Source of the DNA: Phlebiopsis flavidoalba
Lineage: Eukaryota; Basidiomycota; Agaricomycetes; Polyporales; Phanerochaetaceae
Length of the DNA: 64,000 nucleotides
Assembly (NCBI GenBank): GCA_035772785.1
Contig: JAOCPU010000013.1
Span: 579,053 to 643,052 of the forward strand
Reading direction: 5' to 3'
Below are positions 1 to 11,908 of this stretch, in pieces. The translations under genes were made by a program, and so were the position numbers. Each line of letters starts with the position of its first letter. Position 1 is the stretch's first letter. The notes under the pieces are model-generated. The model saw nothing but the letters and a program-made list of their open reading frames with translations. It was not told where the DNA came from and did not search any database.

Positions 1-845
1 AGAACTCGTGCTCGCCGCGCCGTCCGCGGACTCGGACAAGCTCCTTGAGTCGCTCCGGCGCTCGGTGTCGACGGCATACGAATCGCACGGGCGACGATCC
101 GATACGACATGATCTCGGCGCTGCACAAGAGCGTTGCGCGGGAGTGACGGGAGCGCGGCGATGTACTGGCTTGCACGAATGCTCATCGCGGGCGAAGATC
201 CGTGTACATCGCACGCGGCGGATGGCGCTAAGTGTGTAGCGAGCGAAGACGTCGGGCTCGCGGACATCATGCATTGAGTCGCTGCCACTTGTAAGTCCTT
301 GCACTGCTGTGCGTTGCTTGTCAGCCTATCTAAATTCTGTATCTATAGGCTATGCGCGAGCGCTGGCAGGCGTGCCAGAACGATCGGAAAGCCTGAGTGC
401 CGAATCAATCTCGCGCATCTCGTGGCGTACTCGTCGCGGAGGCACCCAAATCGACGCGATCGGTACTGAGGCTTACAAGCGCGCTGAGGCCCGGGCCGCA
501 AAGGCGGACCCGACCCTCCGGTAGCCAGACGATGGTGCGCAACGCGCCGAGACGAGTCTCATGAAAGGTCTTGGGTATCGCGATGGGTACGCCTATAACC
601 AAGCTGATTATATTGTGCGTCCCTGCTGGTAGAGGCCACGGGTTGCCAAGAAGCTTACCACGAATCGCGAGGTAACATCCTGTACACAAACGATTACTTA
701 CTCCGACCACAGCTCAAAGATGAAGTCTTTCTCCAACCGTAGGTGACCAGACTGACAAGCAGGTTTGGGACGAAGAGATGCTCAAACGTTGGGAGGAACG
801 ACAAAAACGACGGGAGGACACCCTTGGTCCGGCCGGCGCGATTAA
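1..845 (+). CDS. MGS1: Mgs1/WRNIP1 AAA+ ATPase, C-terminal part (partial at left edge)
   Basis: Only the 3' end of the gene lies in the window. In shifting plus frames the C-terminal domain of the Mgs1/WRNIP1/MgsA clamp-loader-like ATPase can be read: RYDMISALHKSV (about 100-140), GSDGSAAMYWLARMLIAGED (about 150-210), VASEDVGLADI (about 235-270), then after an intron (donor near 291, acceptor near 352) EAYKRAEA (about 470), SLMKGLGY and AYNQADYI (about 555-615), and finally TDKQVWDEEMLKRWEERQKR (about 755-815). The family acts at stalled replication forks with PCNA and ubiquitin. The ATPase core is outside the window. The reading frame changes several times, in keeping with the indel pattern of the window. 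The exact stop is uncertain, about 820-860. The gene converges on the H3K9 methyltransferase gene. The family call is firm; the boundaries are soft. Confidence 0.8.
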
Positions 846-1044
846 TAGTGTAATTTGGATCAATAGTAATGGCCTGATTCACCAGCTACTAAGAGCTACA
901 TCGATACGCGAATTGGGCGATATAGAATACTGTGTACTAGATTAATGCCTACATTCTTGAGAGCACTGCGAAACGTAATACCATATATAAATAATGCCAT
1001 TTACGTCCTGTGCGCCATCTGTGCTGTCCTTCTGTTGCTGTCAC

Positions 1045-4000
1045 TCATCCGGTTGGAGCGGAGGCTTCCACATGCGCTTTGCGCAATGGCTTCTCGCACA
1101 TGACACAACGAGTTGGTCTTCTCTGGAGCTTGGCCTTTTCCTTGCTTGCTCTGCAACCCAACCTGGTCAGCTTCAATTGCATATTCACGAAAAGTGCATC
1201 CCTTACCAATGGCAGAAAATCGGTGGTTCTGGGTACTCCAAAGTACGAGAAGCAGAGCTCAGTGCCCTTGACAACATCAGATACGGTCCAAATGGTCAAG
1301 AGGCCCTCTCTCGATTGTTAGACTCGTTGATGTAACAGATAACAATGTTGCAATTTGGGTTTGCAGCTGTGATTCTGTGAATCAACGAGTAAGTGGGGCC
1401 AATACAAGCATTACGGTATAATATCTTGTTTAACAGGTAACGAGTGAACTACAAGACATAATTAATAATGTCGGGGACAGTGGATCGAGCTATTCACTAC
1501 GTTTCCGGCATGGTAAGCGTCAATACAGAAGTTGGTGTCCTGTTTACCGTGATATTGCTGCCTACTTTTGTGATGTGGTGGGCATCGATATTGAAACAGA
1601 TACGTGCGACCGTGAATTTCTCGTACTTCCTACGGACAATAATAACTACTTCGGGTATACAGCAACGAGGTGGGATCCGGACTTACTCGCCGCGCACTGT
1701 GCTCTCCGCATCCGTAAGAAATTTCACCCGCATAGATACCGATGAATGTATGCGCCAGGGATATTTTCACCAGCAAAGAACGCCTGTTCATATGTGAGTT
1801 GTGTGCACGCTTAACGCGCTATGTACTTACCCAGCCCTTTTTGAGAGTTTTCTGATGTCGACTTTGACTTTGCGTCCCTTCTGCACAACCTGTCGAGCGC
1901 GTCAATATATGCAATGAACCATGAATGAATTGAATAGCAAACCCGGTTTCGACACCATCATCGTCGCATCTGCACTTTGGCGTTGCATTCGAAATCGGAT
2001 GTTGGTCATGCAGATCGGGAATGATCCTGCCCCGTTGGTTATCGTAGAGGAAGGGATTCGGCGGCGGCGGCAGATTTTTTTCCAATACGCGACAATGAAG
2101 CCACTTGGCTTGTTTCGCGGCGCGCAGGGACACGTCTCCGGTTTGCAGTACCCAACGCAGTACAATGGTCAGTTGGTCAAATGTCTGGCCTTGGGAACGC
2201 CGTTCAGCCGTCGGTACATCTTGTTAGTGTAGTGAAATTCAAATGGTGGGTGCTATTCTCTTGCATCAACATCGTTGAAGATACAATCGGTGGAGCGTCC
2301 GGCTCGTCTTCAACCCACTCTCGCAACCAATATCGAGCTCTGCATCGCTACGAGTGCCATATTATCGGCACGACGGAAGTCGACATGCAGCGACCATTGT
2401 CCGGTCTTGTAGGTTGAATGATAAGTCCTGGGCACGTACGTGACGTTCGCCGAATTCGCGCATCATTTTCATGCCCATTTTTCTCCCATGTCAGCACATT
2501 TGGGTCGCTTATCGTCGTCGTCGCTGTAGATGGCCATCTGACCCATAGCAGGTAAGAGTGCCTGTTCAGTAGGTCCATTTCGCGTAGCTTTGGGTCGTCG
2601 ACCGCGTCCCCGCCGATTGGGGACCAGGCGCCGATGGTACCAAAGGTTTCGTTTGACCACTGGTTTTCGATCACGTAAGTTGTACTACAGATATTCCCAT
2701 CAATCGATTGGCGTGTAGACGAATGTACAGTGTCTCACCTGTCTCTTTTCAGTGGCAGACTCGGGTGATTCGGAGCGTGTTTCGGGCAGCAAAATTATCT
2801 TGTATTTCTGCTTCCGAGGCGGCTCATCCCCCCCATACTCGCTTCCGCTGGCCATGGGTGAAACCGCACGTTTTTGCATTCCTGGGTCTGCCACGCGGTC
2901 GACGTATTATCGGAGACGGTTCTCGGTCCACATCCATATTGTCGGTGGTCAATGCGGCCTGTTCTATTGCACTTCTTCCTGGGCGTTGACCCGTTCCATC
3001 TTCAGCAGAAGGTGTCTGTATATAACATGAGAATCGCTGCTATAGTTGTGTATGTGGCGATAGCTCACCTGTTGCGGTCTCTCCATTTTAATGGGTCGGT
3101 ATGCTCACAGATGTCTTCCTAGAGACTGGGAACGAGTCACATTTGCCACTTCCTTCACTGGAGGCAGGCTGTAGAGAACGCTCCTTCTGAGCTTCTCTCC
3201 GCTGTACTGCCCTAATTATGTCGAGAATCGGCGGGGGCGGGGATCTTTAGGACCGGAGCTTGCGATAGGTGGCTGCGGACCAATCGCTGTAGACTATCGT
3301 TGAATAGGAGAATGGTAAACTGGCATGAAACCTACGTGGTGCATCGTTAAACAGGCTGGGAAACATGTTAGCGAGACAGTCGGTAGTTGTTGCAACAGCC
3401 TCGGGATCAGGCCAGATAGTCGGGCGGTTATCGTCGTCGTCGTCGTCGCTCAACGTGAGATCAATGACCTGCCCACTTTGCTGAGCTTGAGAAAACGAGC
3501 AGCAACAACAATTTGTGTCACTGATGTGTTTCCGACTTCAGATCTGGCTGGATTTTTGGGGGAGATGCCCTACGGTAAACAACAGTGAGTTGGCATGCGC
3601 TTCACTCATAGATGGAATGAGCCGACCAGAGGTATGGCTTTGTCTGGTGCTGTTTTCTGTTTTAAGTTCAGCAAGGGGAAGACTCGACCGCAGAGGCATT
3701 GCGGGAGGACTGCTCCTTGGATACAGACCGCGAAACTTCAACGCCCACGAAGGTGGTGGATCCCGACTGCCCACAGCTGAGCTTGCGTACCCATCTGACA
3801 TACGCTCCTCTCTTGCAATGACAAGGCCGGCGAGTGAACGTAAACGGAAGTCTGGGGAGCGCTGTTGTCTAGTTGCGGGATGGGGAGCACACCCTGTCAC
3901 CCGAAGCCCTGCGCTGGTGCACTGATTTTGAAAAACCCACTCGGTCCTGAGTACAAGGTGTCTTGTATCGAATCCGACGCGTTGGAGACGCGGGAGACGA

Positions 4001-5280
4001 ACTGTGCGGAGGTACACCACCCTCAGAAAGTTTGTGTTAGGATCTGGTTATTGTGCCGACTGGTGCTCATGCGAATTGTGCTCTTCATGAGACATAGGGG
4101 ACATCATCGCTGCTGCCGGTTGCGCTGGTGGATCTGCAGGAGTCACAGTGCCTTGAATAACGAGCAATGCGGTAAGCAACGTGAGCACACTTACTATCCT
4201 CATCGGAATCGGACAATAGGATTGGATTGTCTTGCCCACCTAGAGGCCTCGACCTTCTTCCCAGGCTACTTGCAAAGGGGCCACGACCTTTCCAGTGATA
4301 GCTTTTGGTAGCGGATGAGTCATACGAAGGGTATTATGGTGTGTTCTCACCTTTTCTAGGCAAAGGGAGAAAGTTTATCTTTCGTCTTCGCTGAGAGTAG
4401 TCAAGTCAATTTGGTCGAGGCTCTGGTAAGTTCGCTGGTAAAGTCTTTCTTCGGTCTAGTGAATGGGATATTCAGGGCGTTAAAACCAACTAAACTTGCG
4501 GAGGACTATTGTCACGAACCCTGGTCCTTGTTGGAGAGCTTGGGACGGATGGCTGAGGTGATATGGGGACGCTGAGGAGGGGGAAGGACCGGGTTTTGTG
4601 GATCCTGACGATGTAGAGCTCACAGGCTTTCGCGCTACATTCAAAACACGCTTCGCGGGAGCTGTCTCGAGCGCAAATCTGCTGTCGGAGGGCCTTGCTC
4701 TGTGAAGATAAGGGTAAGTCCCATGTGTCTTTACAAAGTCGCGTACGGCAGATGCAGTGCCTTTTGCCGGTCAATGAACCTCGTCTGATCAGGTTCAAAG
4801 GGGACTGTGTGTTGCCGTCTCAAGGGCCTTGCGTGCGCGCAGAGGCGGGAAATCATCCTAGAACAAGACAGAGGTAAGTCACATAGGGGGTTGGAGGTCA
4901 AACATGATTAAGGACCGTCTCCACTAGAACGTCTAGATGTGCTACTCCCAGTAGCATCGGCTTTCCTTGTCTCCCAGGCGAGGCCGTTTATTCGCGTCCG
5001 TCCTAGCAATGGTGGGTCTTCGGGGGCTTCGAGTATTGCTGGGCTTCCTCTTGCGGGGAGGAGGGTTCGGAATGGACGAGCCGGCGGTGCTGCTGCGTAT
5101 TTCCTGGGACGATTCGAGGATCTCGTCCTCAGAGGGCTCCTCAGACGCGGAAGGAGATGATCCATCTGTAGGCGCGAGGTCACGATGAAAGGCCAATCTA
5201 GGAGAAGAGCAAGAACGACCCACCGTCTGGCATGGGGTTCCATGAGGGTTGTGAGAGCTGGTTTGACGACGCGCAGACAT
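1045..5280 (-). CDS. clr4: SUV39/Clr4-type histone H3K9 methyltransferase (pre-SET + SET)
   Basis: The likely start is the ATG at 5280 (MSARRQTSS). A long disordered basic/acidic N-terminal region follows, with nuclear-localisation-like runs (PPRKRKPSNTRSPRRPT, about 4990-5040) and an IDLTLSDDDDDD stretch near 3415-3460, the form of a SUMO-interacting motif. The catalytic part lies in about 2270-1045. Pre-SET: CVGYCKPETCPCAPR (about 2160-2115), FLYDNQ-GRIIPDLHDQHPI and a KCRCDDD cysteine cluster (about 2060-1960), then GRKVKVDIRKLSKKGWG across frames (about 1880-1835). SET: GENIPGAYI (about 1775-1745), TDAES, GRTYLF (about 1610), DAYHAGN, NHSCKP (about 1365) and KGTELCFSYFG (about 1270-1240). 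A possible post-SET C-x-C stretch (RCVMCEKPLRK) lies before the stop at 1045. These enzymes methylate H3K9 to build heterochromatin. No chromodomain was recognised. Several frame changes occur. That the exons above 3.2 kb belong to this gene is inferred from spacing and strand. Confidence 0.78.
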
Positions 5281-5516
5281 GTACAGCGAGATGGCAAGGT
5301 CGGCGGCGACGCAAAGAAGGGCACGCAGACCAAGGCAGGCCACGAGAGGCAAGAGCGGCCAATTGGAAGGCACGCCGCGAGCTCGACGCGAACTATTGAT
5401 TAGACGCTGAGCAGATCCAGATGGCCGCCTGGCGTCTGCACTGCGGGGAACGCCTCGCCAACGACGTCCACACGAGTCTCTCGTCGTCGTCCACGACCTC
5501 GGTCTCTTTCACTCCT
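5281..5516. promoter_or_regulatory. Divergent promoter between the H3K9 methyltransferase and amidohydrolase copy 1
   Basis: A 236-base interval separates two head-to-head start codons (ATG at 5280 on minus, ATG at 5517 on plus). No TATA box was recognised. The interval must hold both 5' leaders, so the two genes probably share control elements; this is inferred from geometry only. Confidence 0.4.
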
Positions 5517-8500
5517 ATGGAGAAAGCTCTCCCGCCCCCGTATGCGGCGGCCCTACCAGCCTCGCATGCGCCCAGCGCGGGCGGGTTCTCCTCAAAGCTA
5601 CCCTGTGGCTGTTTCACTCGCGTGCTTCCTCGTCATTGTCTACGGTTTCGCCTTTGGTCAGAGGCATCGACTTCTGGCAAGCATACACCCCGGGACAAAC
5701 GTCTCCCCTCAAGCAGCAGCGGCTCTCGCTCAGTGTCGCGCTCTGCGTGCGACGCCCGGTCCCCCACCAGGGCTTTGACAAGCGAACACAGTCTGACATG
5801 TATGCCCTTCCACCGGCACGAAGGCCTATCTTCTCAAGAACGCGAAGATCTGGACCGGAGAGAAGAACGGCACGGAAGTAATCCACGCGGACATTCTCCC
5901 TCGACAAAGGTATCATCAAGGGCATTGGTCAGACTGCGCGCAATATCTACAACGCATACAAGGAGGACATCATTACTGTCGACGTGAGAAATGCCTGGGT
6001 CACTCCCGGGTACGTGGGTACATCATATACTAACACTTCGTAGTACACTCACTTTGGCCTACTTGCAGCATCGTAGACCTACACTCTCATTTGGGCGACG
6101 CGTCTAGCCCCGAACTTGACCGGAGCCAGTGGTGACGATAATTCACTCCATGGCCCAATTCTTCCATGGCTACGTGCTTTGGACGGGTTGAACACCCACG
6201 ATGACTCGTATGCACTCTCTATCTCTGGCGAATGAACGACGGCACTCGTACTTCCAGGCTCGGCGAATGCAATTGGTACGGACACTCAGTCACTGGCCAG
6301 TATCCGGGCTAACGCGTGTCTAGGCGGGGGTCAGGGATTCAACCATCAAGTTACGAAAGACTGCTGAAAGATCGCCCTCGGCTATGCTTCTCGAGCCTCC
6401 CTATCAAATTAAACTCATCGTTCCCGGACATCAATGGGCCTCCCAGGTGGCGTCAAATGAAGTAAGAGGTTAACATATACCGGTGTCTCGTTGAACATCA
6501 TTCTCACACTCGACCTCTAGACATGCCTGCGGTAAGGTAACAAGAAAACATCCTAAACAAAGCTAACAACTGTACCAAATCGCAGGCGCGAGAACCCCAG
6601 TGAGTCTTCTGGTCTGGAGCAAGGGCTTCCATCTAACGTTTTGGTAGGTCGAGTTTACGGAAACACTCGCATGGACACCGTGTGGGCCTTCCGTGAAGCG
6701 TCAGTCGCCCAAAAGACATTTCGCGATATAAATGCCGTACTCAGCAGCTTCCTATAGCTACAACAAAAGCTCGTGATATCAAGACTTCTCAAGATGCCTA
6801 CTGTGCAAAGGTCGAGGAGGGCCGTTTTGACGAAGTTGCTCACCACAACATTACCGCAAGACCTGCAATGGGAAGCGTTGGTCGATGTGCTCCGAGGGCC
6901 GCGTCAAGGTCCAAGTCCATTGCTATGAGAACTGTTGATTTGGATGATATCGTCAGAGTAAGTCAATGATTGTTATGAATGTCACTCTCATTTTTGACGA
7001 TTTCGTCTTGACAGCTTACAAATGAATTCCAATTCCCCATCGCTGCCTTCCACCACGCGCATGAAGCCTACTTGGTACCTGATGTCTTGAAAGCAAGCAT
7101 ATGGCCAAGTGTTCTAGTGCGAAACCACCGAGAGTCAATGGGGTCTCAATTTTTTTTCTAGGACACCCTCACGGCCGTGGCAATGTTCGCCACCAATGCA
7201 AGGTATAAACGCGAGGCCTACCGGGGCTCCGAATTCGCACCTCGTATTCTCGCTCAAAACGGCCTAAGGGTTGTGTATAATGAAGGTCAGTAGTCCTATC
7301 GTAGAAATTTCGCACACCTACTCATTGGTGAGGGGCAATTTTCCATAGAGCGACCATCCTATTTTGGATTCGCGTTATTTGCTATATGAGGCTCAACAGG
7401 CTTTTCCTGTACGCGTCTTCCCGAGAACCTTGCCATCGCAGGCGTGGTGAACTAGGCGATTAAAATGACTCCATTACTACTCAATATTGAGTTTCTCACA
7501 CAGCTCCACGTACACCGGCCGAAATCATGGGGATTCTGAGTCACCGCATCGGCTTCGTGAGAGAAGGTATATACCCCAAGCATTCTCTCTTAACTCTTCG
7601 CTGACATATCATCCAGGGATATGATGCTGGTTAGCCATTTCCGTCGTTGACTTTATCTCCTTCCTTCTGACCGCGCCGGGTCTTATAGACTATTCGTCAT
7701 TTGGGACAGTCATCTCGTCTTGCCCTAGGAGCTGACTCCTGTGCAGGTGTTCATCGACGGTATTCCTCAGCTTGAAGAGCCTCACGTCACACGGAAGCCC
7801 AATGCATTCCCAACGCACCCCTGAAGTCCCTGATTTACGACCAAGAAGCAAAGGCGGCGGTCGAGTATGAGGGCTTTGCCACCACTGGAGCCCAAGAAGG
7901 CGAATTCCGACGTCCGTCGGTGCTCTTCACTAATGTCAAGAGCGTGTTTACTCGCGAGGATTCTCCGTCTCAGAGGCTTTCTCAGCTCAAGACAACGAAG
8001 AGCTTGGAGTTGTAGTTGTGCAAGACGGCAAAAATTGTCTGCTCGGGCGCTAATGCTGCATGCTTGATGTCTGTTTCCGACGACGCTGAGACCGGTCGAC
8101 CTTCGTGGTGGTTCCATCTCCCCCGGTCTTAAACCACGTAGACGTCACGTTCGGATCACCCCTTGGCCTGGTTAGAGATCGATCGCCGAGGCCTCAACTA
8201 ACGATGGCCTTGTTTTCGACCCTCTCGTCGATCGTGTCCCGTCGATCATTGGGGGCGACGCAGCACTAGTCCGCGCTGTCGACGTCTGGTCTGCAATTCG
8301 GCGGTCGCAACGCGCTGCTCGCATACCGCTCCGGCTTCGTGAACGCAATCACGGCTCCCGTTGGCAGGCGCTTCTACGCCGTCTTAGCACCACGTTCTCC
8401 ACTGGTGCTCTCAAACAAGCTCGACGAGGAGGCCGTTTATCCAGGACGTCAACGCAGTTCATGTCACCATACGTCATTTCGGAAGCGCTCCTTCTGTTAG

Positions 8501-9342
8501 CACGCAGATTGGTACCCTCAGGCGATTGTTTGCTGCATCCTCCTCATGGCGATGCCGGCCAATGGTTCAAAAGGATGTCGCTGACGTATGTTCATTATTG
8601 CCGGAGTGTTCCCTCTTCGCTCGTACTCACAATCCCCATAGGGCAAGGTGACCTTTGGTCGTGGACACTGACTAGCGCAGACATCATCGCCACGTTGATT
8701 CTTCTCAAGCGTGAGGTTGAGGAGAAAGTAGGCAAACACCATCCATTTGACCATCACTGGCGGCCTGGAGGCCCACCTTCTGGCCGAAAGAGTTGGGTCA
8801 GGCCAACGTTGGTGTTATCCAGCGTCCAAGCTAGCCGTTCCCGAACACTTGGGAGAAGCGACGAATGTGAGCGGCCACATGCTCTGGGGTAAAGCCTGGA
8901 ACTCATCAGCTACATTTCAGCCTGCCCGGTCTCATCACGCTATCCGAGCAGAATTCCGTCCCAGGTTCTTCTCAAGCACAATGTCACCGTTGGTATTGGC
9001 ATCATCGAATCCTTGGAACGCCCGTAACACTCGTTTCGACATCGGCTGGGTCTGTCTTTTTATCTTCCTGAGCTTGCTCTGGTTCGAAATTTCGATTACT
9101 GTGGTCTCATGAGATATTTGTATAGCTTGCGATCGACGCAGGAGGAGACATCTCCAGGGCACAAGCTATGGCAATTGGTTCGACGAATGTGGAAAAGCTC
9201 CTTGGGGGTGAGGTTGACGCGGGCCGGTGCTTTTGCGGTCGCGGACCTGGTTGCTACCGAAGGCGGGCGACTTGCTGGACTTCACAGAGCAAAGTCAAAG
9301 CAGTCATCTCGGCCAGGGCGTGGATCAGTGGATATTCTCTAA
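5517..9342 (+). CDS. Membrane-anchored amidohydrolase ('CE9'-like), copy 1
   Basis: The start is ATG 5517 (MEKALPPPYAAALP), chosen because copy 3 begins MEKSLPTSTP. A hydrophobic segment follows (VAVSLACFLVIVYGFAF, about 5605-5655), suggesting a type II anchor. The first amidohydrolase half contains IWTGEKNG, DILLDKGIIKGIGQ (about 5845-5935), the metal-site H-S-H in DLHSHLG (codons 6082-6090), LHGPILPWLRALDGLNTHDD (about 6145-6205), TRMDTVWAFREA (about 6660-6695), RVKVQVHCYE (about 6905-6930) and AAFHHAHEAYLVPD (about 7040-7085). The second half resumes with LRGGSISPGL, then GSPLGLVEI where HxH would be (about 8095-8180), AVDGLQFGGRNALLAYRSGF (about 8275-8340) and GDLLDFT near the end (about 9268). 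The last codons read VDIL-stop at 9342, as in copy 3. Introns and frame shifts are frequent. The family covers imidazolonepropionase/NagA-like hydrolases; the substrate is unknown. Confidence 0.75.
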
Positions 9343-9589
9343 TTTTTCTTCAATGGCTGCTTAATTCGCTATTTTATGTATCATTTTCTCCGACCTATTT
9401 TTACATGGCATTCAAGGATTTAAAAATTGCCCGTCAACATTCACATCATGGCGCCATTATGAGCTTGACGACCGAGTCTGGAGAGATGCCAGCATATTCC
9501 TTGGAGGGCTTGGCCGAGCGGCGGAGAGTGCGGGACCTTCCTCGTTCCAGGAGTCGTCTACAACTAGCTTGCCGACATCCTTGAGGCTG

Positions 9590-10836
9590 TCAAAGCCGGG
9601 GAGAATGACTGTCAAGAGCAATGGTAAGGTCTACACTAGACCCTAACCTAGTGGGGACTTCATGTACAGTGCAGGCCAAGACTACTTGACGCAAGCACGT
9701 CGTCATTTGGCTGAGCAAGTAGGCGACCCCCTTGAAAGTAGCTGGGTTGATAAGCTCATGCCTTCGTACCAAGGTGATTTTAACATTGGGTGGGAAGCGT
9801 TCTTCAGGTAAAGTCGCAAGCTGAGCTTCTGCAAGAGACCAAGCCATAGGACGTGATGAAGGGAGAACAAACTCCAGTTCTGTTAAGTTAATGCATGACG
9901 ATAACCCGAGGCCAATCCACAAATCCTGACGGTCGACCAAATTTGAGCCATGCTTACCTGCACTGAGCTCAGAGATCATCGACTTACCTTGAGTGGTACA
10001 CGGGGGGGGGGGAGAGCCCAAGTACATTTATATCCGTGAAGAGAACGGTTAACCTTCTAAGGCTCTTCCCTACACCTTTCAGGAGCCGGTTGTAAGCGGT
10101 GTGGCCTTCCATTTAGGGTTGCGTTTCCATAGTCCTCCCAGCGGCCCAAGTCGTCAGCGTCATGAGTTGCACACGCTTGAGGCGGGCCAAAGACGCTGTC
10201 CCGTGGTCGGATTGGTTCCCGTTGAGCCAGCGCGATTAGCGTCGAATAATCTGGCCTGGATCCTCGCGGGAACGCGAGTCCGGCAGAGTTCGAGGACATC
10301 AAGTCCGAAAAAGGCTCCATAAGAGAAGTTAAGGACTTCTTCCGTTTCAATAATTCGCTGACAGTTGTCCAAGCTGAGTTGTCGAAGATGAGGCAAAGCC
10401 CCCCCGAGAGTGTGGGGGCAGGAACTGGGCTGGGTGACTGATTTGAACGGGCCTTTCAAAAAGATAGGCGCCGCCCGTCCTCTTGTCGAGGGTAATTGCA
10501 AAACTTTCCAAGTTTGGGAGAGTCTTCACCAAAGAAGCGAGGTCGTTACCGCCGAGGTCTCCGGTACAGAAATTGGGTCGCAACGCGAAGGCGCAAATCG
10601 ACAATGACGGAGGCGAGTCGAGGCGAGCGAAGACCACTCTTGAAAAGCGGTCTGTCATGTCACCGAGCTCTGAGGGGGAGAATAGAGTGGGTTCCAGGTT
10701 GTAGAAGAGCTGATGACGACTCCTGGGCAGCCAGTTCTTGCACACCAATCGGAGCAGGCATGAAGGGAAGATCTGTCCCGTCGCGAAGACCGTCTATCAC
10801 CATCTCCTGAACCTCCAGAGGGATATTGAGAGCCAT
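9590..10836 (-). CDS. F-box protein with leucine-rich C-terminal region
   Basis: The start is ATG 10836: MALNIPLEVQEMVIDGLRDG, the classic N-terminal half of a basidiomycete F-box. After a frame shift it continues LVCKNWLPRSRHQLFYNLEP (about 10750-10690), completing the Skp1-binding motif. Downstream segments are leucine-rich: SLVKTLPNLESFAI (about 10530-10490), and INLTELEFVLP and PPNVKITLV (about 9890-9770). These are the degenerate LRR-like pattern usual in the expanded fungal F-box families that recruit substrates to SCF ubiquitin ligases. An 11-G run (10002-10012) lies inside the gene next to two consecutive donor-like sites (gtaagt, gtaagc), so the exon structure there is unclear. The C-terminus near 9590 is the first in-frame stop and may not be the true end. 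The target cannot be predicted. Confidence 0.7.
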
Positions 10837-11908
10837 ATTCGATGTACTCAGTGTGCCGGTGATAATGGCCCCAATGGAATGTTGAGAGTTGAGAGTCGAG
10901 TGTCAAGTCTGATTGCGGACTGCTGGGCCACCCTACAGGCTTGATCAGTGGAACTGGCGCCCAAACGCCACCAAGGCTTTCGTCCCAAAGAGGAAGTGCT
11001 CATGTTGGCCACCCGCCACGTCGACCGACTTCACGCTGGAGCATGGACTTGTGCGAGTACGCGGCTGGCTGCGCGCAACCGATGTCTCCCTCCCAAATGC
11101 GGGTAACGAGTACCGATATCATCTCCATCACAAACCGTCGCCACACCATTTCGGAAGCATCGCTACTACGATATATATGGATTAATATATCTCGCGCGTT
11201 GTACTACGGACGGACCGCTGTAGGCTACAGTATTTCGAGGCTCAGATGCACATGTGTTTGTAACCCGTCTGTGAACATCTCACTACCACGAGCACGCCGA
11301 GCCCCACTGCGCGCAAAGTTCAGTGGTACCGTTTGCTGGCTGAGCGAGACATTAATATTTTATGCGGTATTTTAATCATGGCGACGGCACATGAGCCTTC
11401 CGAAGTGTATTTGTCTACAAAATTGGCTGCTGGTGAGTATGAAGCATATAAGAGCCAGTCGTCTAGCCTATTGGTAAGGGCGCATCCCATCTGCTGTACC
11501 TTTGAACGTTCGACGCGCTCACGTGTAGACGCGTCCCAGACGCGTCGCGCTTTGGGTTTAAGTGTTTGCCACACTTTGTATCTCCGCTTTCGGCACAGTC
11601 ACTCGCGACTTCCCATTTTCCAGCCTTCCTCATCCTCTCTCCTCAAACCACCGGTTCGTCCTTCGTTCGTTCGATACCCGTCCCTCTACTCTCACTTAAT
11701 GTTCCCCCCTCCCCCCCGTATAATTTTTGCCAGAGAATATGAACATCGTTTCCCCCCTTCGTTAATTCTCCGTTTGCCACGCGCGTCGGTCTCGGCGCCG
11801 TTGGCATTCAACGTTTCAAGCTCCTCCTCGTTTTCCTCCAGGCCTGTTCTCCACCCACCGCGCCTTTCGTCAGCAAGTAACCGTTGTCTATCCACTGCTG
11901 CGAAGGTC
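10837..11908. other. Intergenic stretch with a pyrimidine-rich tract
   Basis: No family could be read in either strand. The segment from about 11580 to 11880 on plus is strongly C/T-rich with repeated TCCTC and CCCCC runs, as in promoters and 5' leaders of highly expressed fungal genes. It leads straight into the next plus-strand gene. Open frames across it are low in complexity and look like by-products of the C/T bias. Confidence 0.4.

Noticed and set aside
3538..4020. Minus-strand open frame of 160 codons as a separate gene
   Set aside because: It falls inside the span of the H3K9 methyltransferase gene on the same strand; it is more likely an exon plus read-through intron than an independent gene.
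9500..9585. tRNA-like segment (gcttggccgagcggcgg resembles a type II tRNA D-arm)
   Set aside because: No matching acceptor stem and no GTTCGANNC T-loop downstream; the similarity stops after the D-arm.
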